Source of the DNA: Lepeophtheirus salmonis
Taxonomy: Eukaryota; Arthropoda; Copepoda; Siphonostomatoida; Caligidae
Assembly (NCBI RefSeq): GCF_016086655.4
Contig: NC_052136.2
Coordinates: 18,742,831-18,806,830, forward strand
Direction: 5' to 3'
Length of the DNA stretch: 64,000 nt
This document shows, piece after piece, positions 46,822-57,839 of the stretch. Each line of letters begins with the position of its first letter. Position 1 is the stretch's first letter. The notes below the pieces were generated by a model. It ran no database searches. It saw only the letters and a list, made by a program, of their open reading frames with translations, and was not told the DNA's origin. The position numbers were made by a program, and so were the translations under genes.

Positions 46822-47040
46822 TTTGTTTCTCCTTGCTTAAATATTATTGATTTAAGATCACTATTGGTCGTTTTAAATATTAAACCCAATATCTTACCAT
46901 TCTTTCTTAGCTTTACATGTCTCTACAAGAAATTTGAAGTATGATAGGAAGAATTATGTTAATTCGTTCCATATTTAAAACGACCGATACTGATCTTAAT
47001 TCAATCATATCTAAGCAAGAGAGAAAGTAGAAGAAACAAA
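46822..47040. mobile_element. ~200 bp palindromic miniature element
   Basis: The left arm TTGCTTAAATATTATTGATT, AAGATCACTATTGGTCGTTT, TAAATATT is mirrored on the minus strand at 46965-47024 (TTGCTTAGATATGATTGAAT, AAGATCAGTATCGGTCGTTT, TAAATATG). About 55 bp per arm, with a loop of about 75 bp. No target duplication could be fixed. Confidence 0.75.
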
Positions 47041-47687
47041 ACCACGAAATCTCTTTCATTCAAACTGTATAATGGGGTGAAGGAGGAATAAATAAAATGA
47101 TTAAGTACTTTTTGTGAAAATAGTTAGTGTAATAAATAATTTTGAATGAACAATATGGAATGAACAAAAACATAGTAAGTGTTGCTACAGGAGGACTTTA
47201 ATTTTACATGTTCTATGCTATTACCTAGATTGGGCATATTATTGTTGTGTTGAACACAAATAATAAAATAACAATATACATATTCTATAAATTCGCCATG
47301 CCTCTTTACTATAATGGGAGTTTCATTTTTTATAATAATGTGAGCTCGACCTACAACCATATCGCTTGCATTTCCAATAAGTCTTCTGAGATGTTTTATA
47401 ACCTACTCAAAAGATGTGGTTGCAGTCAGCCACAAGTTTTAGACCGCCTCTTCTCGTTTTTATAAGGCATACCATATATCTTACTCCACTTGTAAATATG
47501 AACTAACCAAATTGTTCGGTTATCATTAATAATGTATTTGTAAAGTACGCCACTTGAGGGTGGTTTCTGTACCACATAAGTCTAACTTATAGTCAATAAC
47601 AATACATAGCAAATAATTAACTACCTTAAATTGAAGTAATTTACACTGTTATAATTTTACTATACCAATTAAATAATTGGCTAGACA

Positions 47688-48240
47688 GTGGAAGAAGATC
47701 CCCAAATAGCTGAATCCATTACTACTGAAAATATAAAAGTAAAGAGAAACCATGTTTTGATTGCAAATTTCAAAAAAATCTTAATGCCATCAGACGTAAA
47801 CGTCAGTTATACAATAAGCAAGTCAAAATACTCCAAAAATTCATCTGAAGATGATGACGAAAATGAAGAAACTTTAATAATAATAGTTGATGAATGAAAA
47901 GATAATAACTATACCTACATATGTATTAATTTTGCAAATGTTCAGCAATGAAAATGAAAACAAGGTTTATTACAATTTTAATAGAAGTATCCATATTATT
48001 CTTAAGAAGCACGTCCTGATCTTACGCAAGCCCCCTGTCGTTCGTGTGACACCTTGGCTTCCACGGAGATCTTCTCTTCCTAAAAGAGACACAGGCTGCT
48101 TGAGCGACAAGAAGAGGCCCGAGGATTTACTGGACTACTACTTCTTAATATTTTCAAGAAGCCCTGCTTCAGCTATAAAACGTAGAAGTTGTAAAACCGG
48201 ATCTGTTGTAGAGGACCTAAGGATAAGTCGGAGTGATTGA
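47688..48240 (+). other. Two short open frames, unrecognised
   Basis: A 69-codon frame (47688-47897), lysine-rich and then ending in an acidic SSEDDDENEE stretch, is followed by a 117-codon frame (47887-48240). The latter's middle part lies in a base-balanced patch (48010-48240, RKPPVVRVTPWLPRRSS). Neither has a recognised domain, and they overlap by 11 bases in different frames. The patch might be a decayed exon. Confidence 0.2.
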
Positions 48241-48666
48241 TCGGATCACTGATGGCGATCTGATGGTTCATTAAGAAGGTCATGATCCGATCCCTGGTAT
48301 CAGATCTATTTTGCTCTTTATTGGTAGGGTTCCTTCCCGAAAAGTCTCCCATCGGGAGCTTCAGCGGGATATGATAAATTAAGACTTCATCGAATGATAA
48401 TTTATTAAACTACTTGTTGATAAAATTTCTTCTTCTTTTCTCTCATCAGAAGTATAACGGTTTTTAAAGAAGTTGGTTCGAACTCTAAATAAAAAACTAC
48501 AACATTCATGTTTGATATGTTGTTCAATTTTAAAATAGTATATTAAAATCGAATGAAATGCTCCCATTTTCATCTAATGAATGCAAAATTGCATTACAAT
48601 TTATTTCAATTGGGGGAAGTCATTTTAAATCTTAAATTATACATTTATACTATAATACATGTATGA

Positions 48667-48735
48667 GAGCGAAACTTCTACAGGGCGAAACTTCCTAGGG
48701 CAAAACTGCACGGGGCGTAACATCCAAGAACATTT
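48667..48735 (+). repeat. Degenerate ~16 bp tandem array
   Basis: Four units around GGGCGAAACTTCCTAG (GAGCGAAACTTCTACA, GGGCGAAACTTCCTAG, GGCAAAACTGCACGG, GGCGTAACATCC). A similar short stretch occurs at 19660-19705. Confidence 0.65.
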
Positions 48736-48794
48736 TTCGTTATTTTAGAATTCGCTCTTGTGAAGCAATGGCCAATTCCCAACAGTTATTGCAT

Positions 48795-48900
48795 AATAAT
48801 TATATAGTTGGGAAGAATTGGCTATTTTGAGTCTTTTTCTGTTTCTTTTCGGATGAATGATTGCTTGACACAATAATGTTAACGATGTGTATATTGTATT
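48795..48900 (+). repeat. ~110 bp core repeat, copy 4 of 5
   Basis: TTTTCTGTTTCTTTTCGGAT, GATTGCTTGACACAATAATG and TTAACGATGTG match the other copies. Just upstream, GCCAATTCCCAAC at 48770 pairs with GTTGGGAAGAATTGGC at 48808, a hairpin not shared by the other copies. Confidence 0.55.
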
Positions 48901-49399
48901 TTAATAAAAATAGGAATATCAATTATCTTAATATATATTTCATATATGCTGTTTGGCTTAATAAATCATTGACATTTTTATCAAAATTTCCAAGAGACAA
49001 TACAGAGACTGGACTGAATCGAATAAATAAGGACCAACACAACACTGCTTATTACTAAAGAAAATACAAAGGTTTCGTGATCATTAGTTCGAAACGTTGC
49101 GTAAGTATTGTGTTATATTTTATCTAATATGATTAGTGTAATCTCTTTTAAACATACTATGGACTTCTTAACATTTGTGAGTTTATCAATTTGTCTTAAT
49201 TAATTTAATTATTATTACATAATTTAAAATTTTTTTATAGCAAAATGCATCTTGACTTATAATTCAAGAGGATTTTTATTTATATACATCAAATCAATCA
49301 CTTTTAAGACAATAAGGGGAACACCGAAGAGGTCATCGACGGATATCCTGGTTCGATGAGTTTAACAACTATAGGATAGGAAGTCAAATCTGATATTAC

Positions 49400-49860
49400 C
49401 ATGTGTCGGTCCTGAGGTGCAACAGTGGAGGAAGACCTTGAAAATTGAGGAAACCCCAAATTAGGACTCTTATTCTGTTCTAGTAAGGTGTATCAACGAT
49501 GCCTTCTCTCCAGTTGATTCAATTTTCTTGCATCTGTTTAGGATTCCTCTTACGCTCTTAATATAGTTCTCAAAATGTTCGTCGTAAACGAGGATATCAT
49601 CGACTACTTTATGGCTATGTCACACCAACCTTTGTATGAATATTCCGTAGAAATAAATCCAATAGGAGCTCCCTTTAAGTCATATCTACCATAGGAGTTA
49701 TAAAAGATGTTAATTTCTGGCTTTTCTCCTCTGGAAGCATCTACCAATAACCATGGATTACTAGTGTAAATTTTGTCATAGATGGCGTCTCTAGAACTAT
49801 TCAAGATAGTGTAGCTCTATTCGTAGGGAGGCTTGACTTGAACAAGTAGAGGATAAGATT
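49400..49860 (-). pseudogene. Ty3/gypsy reverse transcriptase fragment
   Basis: Minus strand: YGRYDLKGAPIGFISTEYSY, KGWCDIAIK, then a frame change to HKVVDDILVYDEHFENYIKS and VRGILNRCKK. This is the finger-to-palm order of a gypsy-type reverse transcriptase with the VDD catalytic pair. Stops and frame breaks occur throughout, and the thumb is decayed. It is a different lineage from the YLDD fragment at 23190. Confidence 0.8.
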
Positions 49861-50115
49861 GAATTCTCTGGAATAAATGAACTTATAAATCGATATGAAA
49901 TTATAGATTACATCAGCACATATATTAAAACCAAAAAATCACCTGGGATGTCGGGTCTTCCTTTCGAGTTCTATAAAATATTTGTGTCAGTTCTTATCCC
50001 AATCCTATAGGAAACTTACAGGGAAATCTGTAATTCGGAATTGTTATCTCAAGCAGGTTTTTCTTTGTATTTGGATCTAGATTTACTCAAGACTATGTTG
50101 ATAGCATAAGTGCCC
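49861..50115 (+). pseudogene. LINE (non-LTR) reverse transcriptase fragment
   Basis: Plus strand: INELINRYEIIDYISTYIKT, KKSPGMSGLPFEFYKIFVSV, LIPIL, a stop, ETYREI. The SPG..GLP.EFYK motif is the hallmark of the finger region of non-LTR retrotransposon reverse transcriptases. Only about 80 codons remain, and no catalytic YADD is present. Confidence 0.75.
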
Positions 50116-50224
50116 AAGTAAGATATAAATTATCCAACACCTTCTCCTATTGAACTGAAGAAGGCCTTGAAAATTGTTACTCTAACACGATTTCTATATA
50201 TAAAAAACACGGGATAAGTTATGA

Positions 50225-50580
50225 GAAGGATAATTCTCCGCTTTTAGTATCGCTAGAGGAATCGAAAATGATCGAAAAATTTCACAATGAAGAAAGGATT
50301 GAAGATCTTCAATTCATTTTTTTTAAATCTCTCGACTTAGCTGAAATGAATTCCTTCGTTTATTTGGTTGGCTATTGTTTACGTAAAACACTTCAGAGTC
50401 ATTATAACTGTAATGAATGCAAGTCATTCTATATTGATGAAGAAAAGTCGACAAGTGATTGAACCAGCCTGATATTCTTACGAAATTATACGTCTTCAAA
50501 TGGATTAGTTCTAAAATAATTTTGGAGCAATTTTCGAACGTGGAAATCATTTTTAGATCAATTATCAAAGATTTTTAAAA
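50225..50580 (+). pseudogene. P-element/THAP9-like transposase C-terminal fragment
   Basis: Plus-strand frame of 64 codons plus flanks: SLDLAEMNSFVYLVGYCLRK, HYNCNECKSFYIDEE and, after a stop, SNGLVLK. The order YL.GY..RK, then CxxCKS, then a G-L-V motif is like the C-terminal part of P-type transposases (THAP9 group). Similarity is modest. The THAP domain at 63414-63787 could come from the same broad family. Confidence 0.4.
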
Positions 50581-50589
50581 AAAGGACAA

Positions 50590-51980
50590 AAAATTGAAAA
50601 ATCTATTACCGAAATGGCTATTAGAATGATAAAATCGTCTACAGAAATTCCTAAATGACATGACATAGTTCGTTTTCTTATTAGTCGCTATATTCGTATA
50701 TTCATACATTTTCGAGAACAAGCCAAAATTATAAAAGAGAGTAAAAAAATTACATATAGTTTCAGTAGTCGTAGTAAGTTCATGAGAGAAACATCAAAAT
50801 AAACATTTTTCTAAAAAAATATTGATTAATATTTTAATATAATCTTTTTCCTTATAAAATCAATTTTTTTGACATTATAAGTTTATAAAATCAATTTTTT
50901 TGGGATTCTTAAAGCTAAAGCATTATTCAGTTCATTATAGATTGAAAATGTTGGTATGTGTTGTCATTTTCTATAACTTCCTCTGAAATTTAATGAAAAT
51001 TTAAGACTAGAATATAATATAAATTCCAGTTGCTCCTCTAACAGAAGAAATCAATAATTAAAATTAAATTTAGTACATAAAGGTTATAAAGCAACAGAAA
51101 TTTAAAAATATTGTATATAATTGTATAATAAAAATCTAATGAAAATAGATAAACATAAGAAAAATATTTAATGAAAAAAATTCCTTCCCAATTTTTTTTT
51201 TTTTTTGGTCAATGATTAAAGAAAATAAAACATAAAATGTCGTCTAGTCTTATGTCTTACTAAAATATCTTGATAATGTAATTTAAAATTTTGTTTGTAA
51301 AATGATTGATTTTTTAAAAATAAATATATAATGTTATCATTAATTTTAAATTTAATGTATCTTCCAATATAATATTTTAATTTAAAAGCCTATTTGTCTT
51401 AACTCCATGGTATCCGTTGGTTCCTTCTAGTTCAACTCTTTTTCCGAAAATATCAGACTTAGACCTCTTTAGTATAAAAATATTATTATATTATATATTA
51501 ACAGAATTATGGCCGAGATATGGTTTGGTGAGGTGTTTATATGACCTTCTAAGTTCCATTTTTTCTTTAATTTGCCCATACTTATTTAACGTACTACCAT
51601 ATATATACGTTATTGTTATACTTTAATTTATCAATTTACTAGTAAGCTATGGCCTTGGGTGTATTATCATTTTTGCACTTTAAGGGTAGAAATTGAAGAG
51701 ATCTCAGTATTAGTTGATCTATTATATAGAAACATGTCATATTCTATCCTCCAAAATTATAGCATCATAGGCAGCTGATTTTTATAATAAACTTTAATCA
51801 ATAGTACCATATATCTCATTTACTTCCTCTTCTCTTCTCGTGTCACTTGTATGCCCAAGTCTTTGACTGGCACTGTCAGTTTTGTTCCGTATGCTTCTTT
51901 TTAAATTAATTTCACATTCCTTTTTCAATCAATACGGATACATCTCATGACTAGTAATTAAAATCCTGTGAATTTTTTAG
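50590..51980. other. Intergenic DNA without recognised features
   Basis: Very AT-rich, with a poly-T run near 51190. No supported gene. Confidence 0.4.
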
Positions 51981-51989
51981 ACAGGTTGT

Positions 51990-52150
51990 TTTTTTGGAAT
52001 TGGTGATCTGAAGAAAGAATTTCCTTTTTCTTAGCACATGTCATGTTTATTCTTTCTAAGTAGCGAACAACCTTCTTAAATAAATTTAATTATATTCAAA
52101 ACCTGATTAAATTTTGTGTGTGCTCATAAAAGACGAATATAATCTTGAAA
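51990..52150 (+). repeat. Dispersed repeat, partner at 54255-54425
   Basis: Shared order: GGAATTGGTGATCTGAA, AATTTCC, AAACCTGATTAAATTT and GTGTGCTCATAAAAGACG. The second copy lies inside the glycosyltransferase intron. Confidence 0.65.
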
Positions 52151-52639
52151 ACTTTTCATTATCTGTAAAAAATAATCAAAGAATATGGCTTTGAAACAAG
52201 TTTTGAAAATACTTATTAACATAAATTTATAACATAAATTTCTAAATTGGATATAGTAAACTTTTCAACTGAAAAATATAAATATCCTTTATCACAATTT
52301 GACTTACTTTGGAATACTTCTAAATGTAATATAATTAGCAATAAACAATAAACTGTAACAATACATGTATTGTATCATGATCAAAGTTGTTGAAAATATT
52401 ATTATAAAAGATGGACCTTCTTTTGGATGCCAAAGCTTCCTTAATATATGTTTATATTTGCCAAAGCTGTCATCACTAATCATAATCAGAGATGCAAAAA
52501 AACTATAATAAAAATGTTTTTTGCAGTTATTACCTGAATCAGGGAGAGTGCTCCCTGCCAGAATATATCTTTTTATTTACCAAAGCTATCATCATTTTTT
52601 TTAAATTCTCTTTTAAAGCTTCAAATGCTCAAATCAAGG

Positions 52640-52872
52640 GGGTTCAGGTTTGGCGAAGACAGAGACTAAACCTCTTTCGACCAAAACGTATCTGGCCCCA
52701 GCTTCTTGCAAAGATACTGCTGAACGGCATTTGATGTAAGGGCAGTAGCTCCATTTTGCATCCATATCAAACCCCCACAACCATAGGTTTTCATTGTCTT
52801 AGGTAACATCCCATGGTCTCGAGGAAGCTTGCGTACCCTTGTTGAAGGGTTTGCTTCAATTGAGGCTTTCAC
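52640..52872 (-). pseudogene. mariner-like transposase fragment, D-39-D spacing
   Basis: Minus strand: MKASIEANPSTRVRKLPRDH (helix-turn-helix region) runs into CGGLIWMQNGATALTSNAVQ, QYLCKKLGPDTFWSKEV, a stop and SLSSPNLNPLD. The second catalytic aspartate has become asparagine (MQNGATA for an expected MQDGATA); the third is kept. I count 39 residues between the two positions, which points to a DD39D lineage distinct from the D-37-D copies. The part between helix-turn-helix and second aspartate is deleted. Confidence 0.75.
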
Positions 52873-53059
52873 TTCAGTAATTTTTGAAGGTGTTCTTATT
52901 GTGCGAGACTACAGCCATGATCCGATTTTCTATTTTTTCACACATCTGCTCCATGGTCAAATATCTCAATAAGAAGGCGAAATTAAAAGAAACTTATTTT
53001 CTACGCAACATTAATTAAGGTTGCATGCAACCTCTCGCAAAATTTTAACTTTCTGCGAC

Positions 53060-53600
53060 TGCCCAATAACAAAGTTACAGGGCGCCAAATTCTTGCACCA
53101 GCTACTCGTCCCCCACCCGACATATATAATATGTTGAAGAAAATCCACACAAAAATTGAGAAGCATCCCGGCCAATCAATGTATGCGATAGCTCACAGCA
53201 TTGACAAAGTGTTTCGGTCAACTGTTCATCATGCCATCAATAAAAAATCGCTGTACCCCAGCAATGCACCTAGCAAGGGACATCTTCTAGCCCTGCCAAA
53301 CAGGGAGAAAATGTTGACCGAACCAAGGCTTTGAGCAAGCTAAAACAGAATCCAACAAACTCTACTTCCTAGATCTCTGGACGTCCCTTTGCCAACGTTT
53401 TTGACATGCTGGATATTGCGAATGGTCATCACATTGACTCCAACGGTGGCAGTAATGTCTTTAGGGGCTACAAGTGCATCAAGCAAGTCGGATTCATGAA
53501 CTCATTTGCCTCCTGTATACTTATTTGGTGGACGATTCAAAACAAGAACTGCATCAAAACAAAGCTTATTTACGACGCAATCAAAATAAATCACACATCA
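53060..53600 (+). pseudogene. mariner-like transposase fragment, N-terminal half
   Basis: Plus strand: LKKIHTKIEKHPGQSMYAIA, HSIDKVFRSTVHHAINK (second helix-turn-helix), LLALPNREKMLTE and, after a stop, a likely core segment TPTVAVMSLGATS. No catalytic aspartate can be placed. It lies near, and opposite to, the DD39D fragment at 52640; they may be rearranged parts of one element or two insertions. Confidence 0.55.
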
Positions 53601-53678
53601 TCTTAAACACTGTACATCGATCTTCAAATCTATTAAATTACCGATTTCTTATTTTTTAAATTAATTTATTCATAATTA

Positions 53679-55263
53679 TTAAATGATAATTGTATCTTTA
53701 ATAATAATAGAATGAGTTTCTTTCTTTAATCCAATTAGCATCAAAAGTTTGTTTGACTCCTTTACTCGTGGAGAAACCAAATATTTTTGATGTATGCAAT
53801 TGATGTTCGAATCGTTATAATGGACAAACGCTGTAGTAAATATAGGAGGCCCAGCAGTATATAATACATCAGGTGCATATTTTCTATACGTTTTGTATCT
53901 GACAAAGTCTAACATAAATTTCAAAAATTGAGATCCTTTGGGGAATCCAAAGAAGGAACAATTTAGATTCTTAAAAATTCCATCTGTATAAGCTACGAAG
54001 CTCTTACTAAATATATCTATTGGAAAATGGTTTTAGGGCTATGGTATCGATATCAGTATAAATGCCTCCAAAGCTAAAAACAATTTCACATCGCAGTATA
54101 TCGGAGAGTACTCCTTTTCTTCTTTTTTTCCTTGCATCATCAATAAGCTCTGGAACGTTCGGCTGAAGATGTTGTACGTTCTTTGTTCTGAGTCTGGAGA
54201 AATCAAAAGTATAGAAAAAATATAAATTTAAAAATTAGTGATGTAAATTGTGTGATTTTTTAGCTGCTCCGCTTTTTTCGAATTGGTAATTTGAATAATG
54301 AATTTTATTTTCCCCAGCTGTTGTTATTATTAATATTTAATTCCTGAGTGGTGAAATTATTTTCTTAATACATTTAAATAATATTAAAAACCTAATTGAA
54401 CATCTTGTGTGCTCATAAAAGACGTAGAGTAACCTTAAGGATTTGTTACAGAGTTAATATTGTAAGTCCTTGTTGGACTCCGAGTAGAGTTGGGCATTGA
54501 CGTCGGATTAATTCTCGCCAATGCCCTTCTTTATTTCCTTGTCCCCTCCTCCCTTGTCACAGCTGATTGTAGCTGATCTAATGAAACGTCATAACAGCTA
54601 AGCTGCTCTCCTTCAAAACATTCTTCAAATTGTCAGGATTACAATGTTAATTGTCGGTTTCTTTTGTTTTGATATGCCCAAAATACACATAATTTTCATT
54701 ACTATTTATAATAAACCTTTCACGGTTAATGAAGGAAATCAATGTTGCATTTTGAAGGGAGTTCTGATCCAACCACAAATAAAAACTAAAATGTGGGTTC
54801 ATTTCATACATCAATAATAAGTTTTGTATATATTTTTGTGGAATCTAAACAATGAAAGAGATGGTGTCTATTTTGATTTGTACATACATAAGATATATAA
54901 AATAGGAATTCACTTACTTCAGACCATACCCAAACCATGTGGATTGTTGGAGGTATGTTATAGGTTTCTCTGGATATTTTGCTATATCTTTAATCGGTAG
55001 TTCATGTTTTAGAGAGCCTTTGATGAGTATATTTCGTAGCTGGCTAATATTTTTCAATTTTATATTCATATCCATGGGATGGATTGCTGGCGGAATGGAG
55101 CTGTGATTAAGGTAATTGAATTGATATAGTTATTGCGATGTCGAAAGCAAAATACATACAGATGCAAGTTGCGGAACCATAATAATACAACTTCAATAGT
55201 TATAAACACAGCGAGGACTATAAAAATCCCTTTCAAGTATATGACCCTCTCTCGGGGTTTCAT
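53679..55263 (-). CDS. GT32-like DXD glycosyltransferase, type II membrane protein, two exons, frame-disrupted
   Basis: Expected role: a Golgi enzyme moving a sugar from a nucleotide donor. Exon 1 (54918-55263) starts MKPRERVIYLKG, then a membrane anchor IFIVLAVFITIEVVLLWF (residues 13-30) and a stem; after a one-base shift near 55110-55132 it reads KDIAKYPEKPITYLQQSTWF. A GTAAGT donor at 54917 and a TTTCTCCAG acceptor at 54194 join in phase 2 to exon 2 (53679-54193): NVPELIDDARKKRRKGVLSD, ILRCEIVFSFGGIYTDIDTI and ALKPF, where TDID is the metal-binding DXD motif. After another one-base shift at a T run (54024-54027) come SFVAYTDGIF, CSFFGFPKGSQFLKF and LYTAGPPIFTTAF, ending at 53679. SD..R, GGIY.D.D and the FFGFPKG/TGP motifs are the family signature. 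The intron carries two dispersed repeats. It is either a recent pseudogene or a gene with assembly indels. Donor and acceptor sugars are unknown. Confidence 0.75.
54255..54425 (+). repeat. Dispersed repeat inside intron, partner of 51990-52150
   Basis: CGAATTGGTAATTTGAA, ATTTTCCCC, AAACCTAATTGAACAT and GTGTGCTCATAAAAGACG in the same order as the copy at 51990. Intron insertion. Confidence 0.65.
54480..54690 (+). repeat. ~350 bp dispersed repeat, copy 4 of 4, inside intron
   Basis: GTAGAGTTGGGCATTGACGT, TAATGAAACGTCATAACAGC, ACATTCTTCAAATTGTCAGG and CGGTTTCTTTTG match the copies at 6645, 8385 and 45655. Intron insertion. Confidence 0.75.
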
Positions 55264-55269
55264 TGTCAA

Positions 55270-56450
55270 ATGAAAATTATTTTACCTTATTTTAGAAAAA
55301 TACTTTTTCAATAGTGAGTCAATTAAAGAGTTTGAAAAATCAAAACGTTTGACGCTTCTACCTACTCTTACTTCTTGTATTTAAACAATTCATTTGTGTG
55401 GTATTATGATTAGCTATACAATCGAATAGGGACAATCCGAATCCATTTGGCGCCCTATGCAAGATAAGAGGCAAAAATATGTATATTCAATATTATACTC
55501 TCAGATTTATTGTATTTTGCGAAACAATAAAAACCTCTCATAATATAATAAATCATTTAATAAATGTAATATCAATAGCCAATGCAAAATATCAAGTCAA
55601 ACTATGTACAAAACGAAAATTGTAGACAAATATTACAACTGCACGAATATACGACTATGTAGACCATCAAAATACACTTATTATTTTCATACTAAGAAAT
55701 GTAGCTTTCAACTGGTCGGAGCAGTGCATTCAGGTCGGGGCATAGCCGAAAGTATAGACAAGTAAGTAATTTTGTCCTCTCATACAGCAAGTACTCCTCA
55801 CCCCAAAGTGAAAGTCTATCATCAATGTATCCAACAATAATAATAATTAAAAAAAAAAAAAAATACAGAACTCAACTGTCTGGAGAAGTTCACACAGAAG
55901 TTCACACTATAGACAAACTAATACCACTTTAGGTATATGGGAAATGAGCTCACAGGAGGAATTGAATACCTTTTGAAAGAATCAGCTAGCCATTAACAAC
56001 CAAATAGAGGCCTCTCCAAAGAAAATCATCCAGAAATAAAAACAATGACAATTAAAAATTAAATCCTTACCAAACTTGGCCCAACTATCATCTTGGAAAA
56101 ATTGAGCATGCCCCGAGTTAAGAGTTACGTTCGGGCTCACCTTTTTTTTTTCTTTGCACCCATTATGGTACCTTCTGAATGAATGGCACCCTAAGCATTT
56201 GCATATATTATCTACCCCACAGGTTGGCCTTGCTAGTAAATAAGATTACTCTGAAAAAATATGTCTGTTCAGCTGTTTAAAAATAAATTGGACGTTGACT
56301 TGAATAAAAGTACTGCCTCTAGACACTTTTCGAGGCTGCCCTAAAAAAACTTCCTGGGGACTATTTTGAGGCCATTAAAAAAATCAGTTGAATAAATTGG
56401 ATACCATTTTGTTTTAAAAAATGAGACCATCCTTTTTACCAGTTTATTGA
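55270..56450. other. Upstream of the glycosyltransferase; no gene recognised
   Basis: Would contain the promoter of the minus-strand gene. No element can be assigned with confidence. A poly-A run lies near 55848. Confidence 0.35.
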
Positions 56451-56458
56451 AGCTAGGG

Positions 56459-57145
56459 CTGGCAACCGTCCCTTGAAAAACAGAATCGTCCCGTATTTCA
56501 AAAAAACAACACTTATCCCGTATTGAGCTGAAACGGAACGCACGTTGTCCCGTAATACTATGAGTTTTAAAAAAATGATCTGTAAAATGCTATTGGAAAA
56601 TTAATTTGAGGGACAAATATGATTACAATTTTTCTACAAATGTTCTATAGATGCACCATTTCTGCTTTCCTTTTATATTAAGCAAGAGAGGTTTCTTGCT
56701 TAAGAAAAATTCTTATTTTATTCAGTTGATTTTGTTTATTATTGAAGTAAACTGCTGGATTTTTTTGTTTCTTTTTTTTTTTTTTTTTTTTTTTAAAGTT
56801 TCTTCAGTTAAAAACAATATCTGTTGGTGAATGTTTGCATACTTAATCTTCAGACTCAACACATCAATATTTTACAATAGTATGGGTATAACTTTTATAA
56901 GGATTTTAGTGGCAATGATGCTTATTAGTATGAATGCATATTTATGATAATATTTTGAAAAATAAAAGTTTTTATGACGGTTGGGGGGAAAAAAAATCCA
57001 TGAGTTCATGCCACTCAAAAGTATGCATCTAATTCAATTCAGGGGCATATAGTAAAAAATAGGAAAAAATTGATTGCCAACCCTCCGTTAAAAACAGAAT
57101 CGTCCGGTATCTATAAAAAAAGCACCATTCCTAACCCTGCCAATG
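56459..57145. repeat. Direct repeat pair, ~75 bp units 610 bp apart
   Basis: GGCAACCGTCCCTTGAAAAA, CAGAATCGTCCCGTAT at 56465 recurs as GCCAACCCTCCGTTAAAAA, CAGAATCGTCCGGTAT near 57073. Both are followed by an A-rich stretch and ACTTATCC or CCATTCC. Same orientation, so these are not inverted ends. They may be two truncated copies of one element, or long terminal direct repeats of a short one. Confidence 0.55.
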
Positions 57146-57344
57146 AGGTGTCCTTATTTATTTCTCAGAGAATTGGCAAACCTAATTGGAGATCCGTACA
57201 TATCAAAACCCGTGGGATTGCTTGTTTCGCCTTTAGTAAGCTTATTTTCATGTATTGAGAAATAAAAAGGGCTTTATATATTAATGAGAATTTGTTGGTC
57301 GGACTTTTTTTGCTAGATAAATATTGAATGAATAAATTAATAAC

Positions 57345-57525
57345 ACTGTCCAACAGCAAAAATGCCACAAAAATAGTATATGCTCAACTTAGTATAAATT
57401 TGATCCATTGATTCCAAATATAGCCTGATTTATTCACTCATAGCCTCGTGTCTTTCAGAAGAAGGCTATACATTTTTGGTTATTTTTAGCTATTTATAAG
57501 GTTCAAAGCTGTTTTAAGCCTTCGG
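57345..57525 (-). repeat. Inverted repeat, partner 59695-59895
   Basis: Minus-strand reading AAAACAGCTTTGAACCTTAT, AATAGCTAAAA, AAAATGTATAGCC and TACTAAGTTGAGCATATAC is matched on the plus strand at 59695-59895. The arms enclose about 2.2 kb containing the 57840-58930 repeat and the hAT-like fragment. Confidence 0.8.
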
Positions 57526-57839
57526 TGTTGAAGACAGTGATAAATAATTGTAATATATTTTAAAGCCGAATGTTAAAAAATTCTAAACAATTTTTAAAAT
57601 GTCTGCATCATACTTATAACTCAAGTTATCATTGTTTAAAGTGGAAAATAGTTGTTTTTATTCAGAGGCTCATAGCTTCAAGACGAATAGATTCAAAAAG
57701 TTTAAAAGTATTGCATCGTTGTCAATTTAAGATAAAGCCAGGACAATATCTCAAGGAAAAATCTAATTTTTGAATTGATCTCATAATAAAAGATAAAAAA
57801 TAAAAAAGAGAGAAAAAGAAAATAAATATTATAAAATTT

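Noticed and set aside
57570..57773. 67-codon frame with FIQRLIASR, faintly like 19552-19797
   Set aside because: The similarity is limited to a few residues in AT-rich DNA and no gene family fits.
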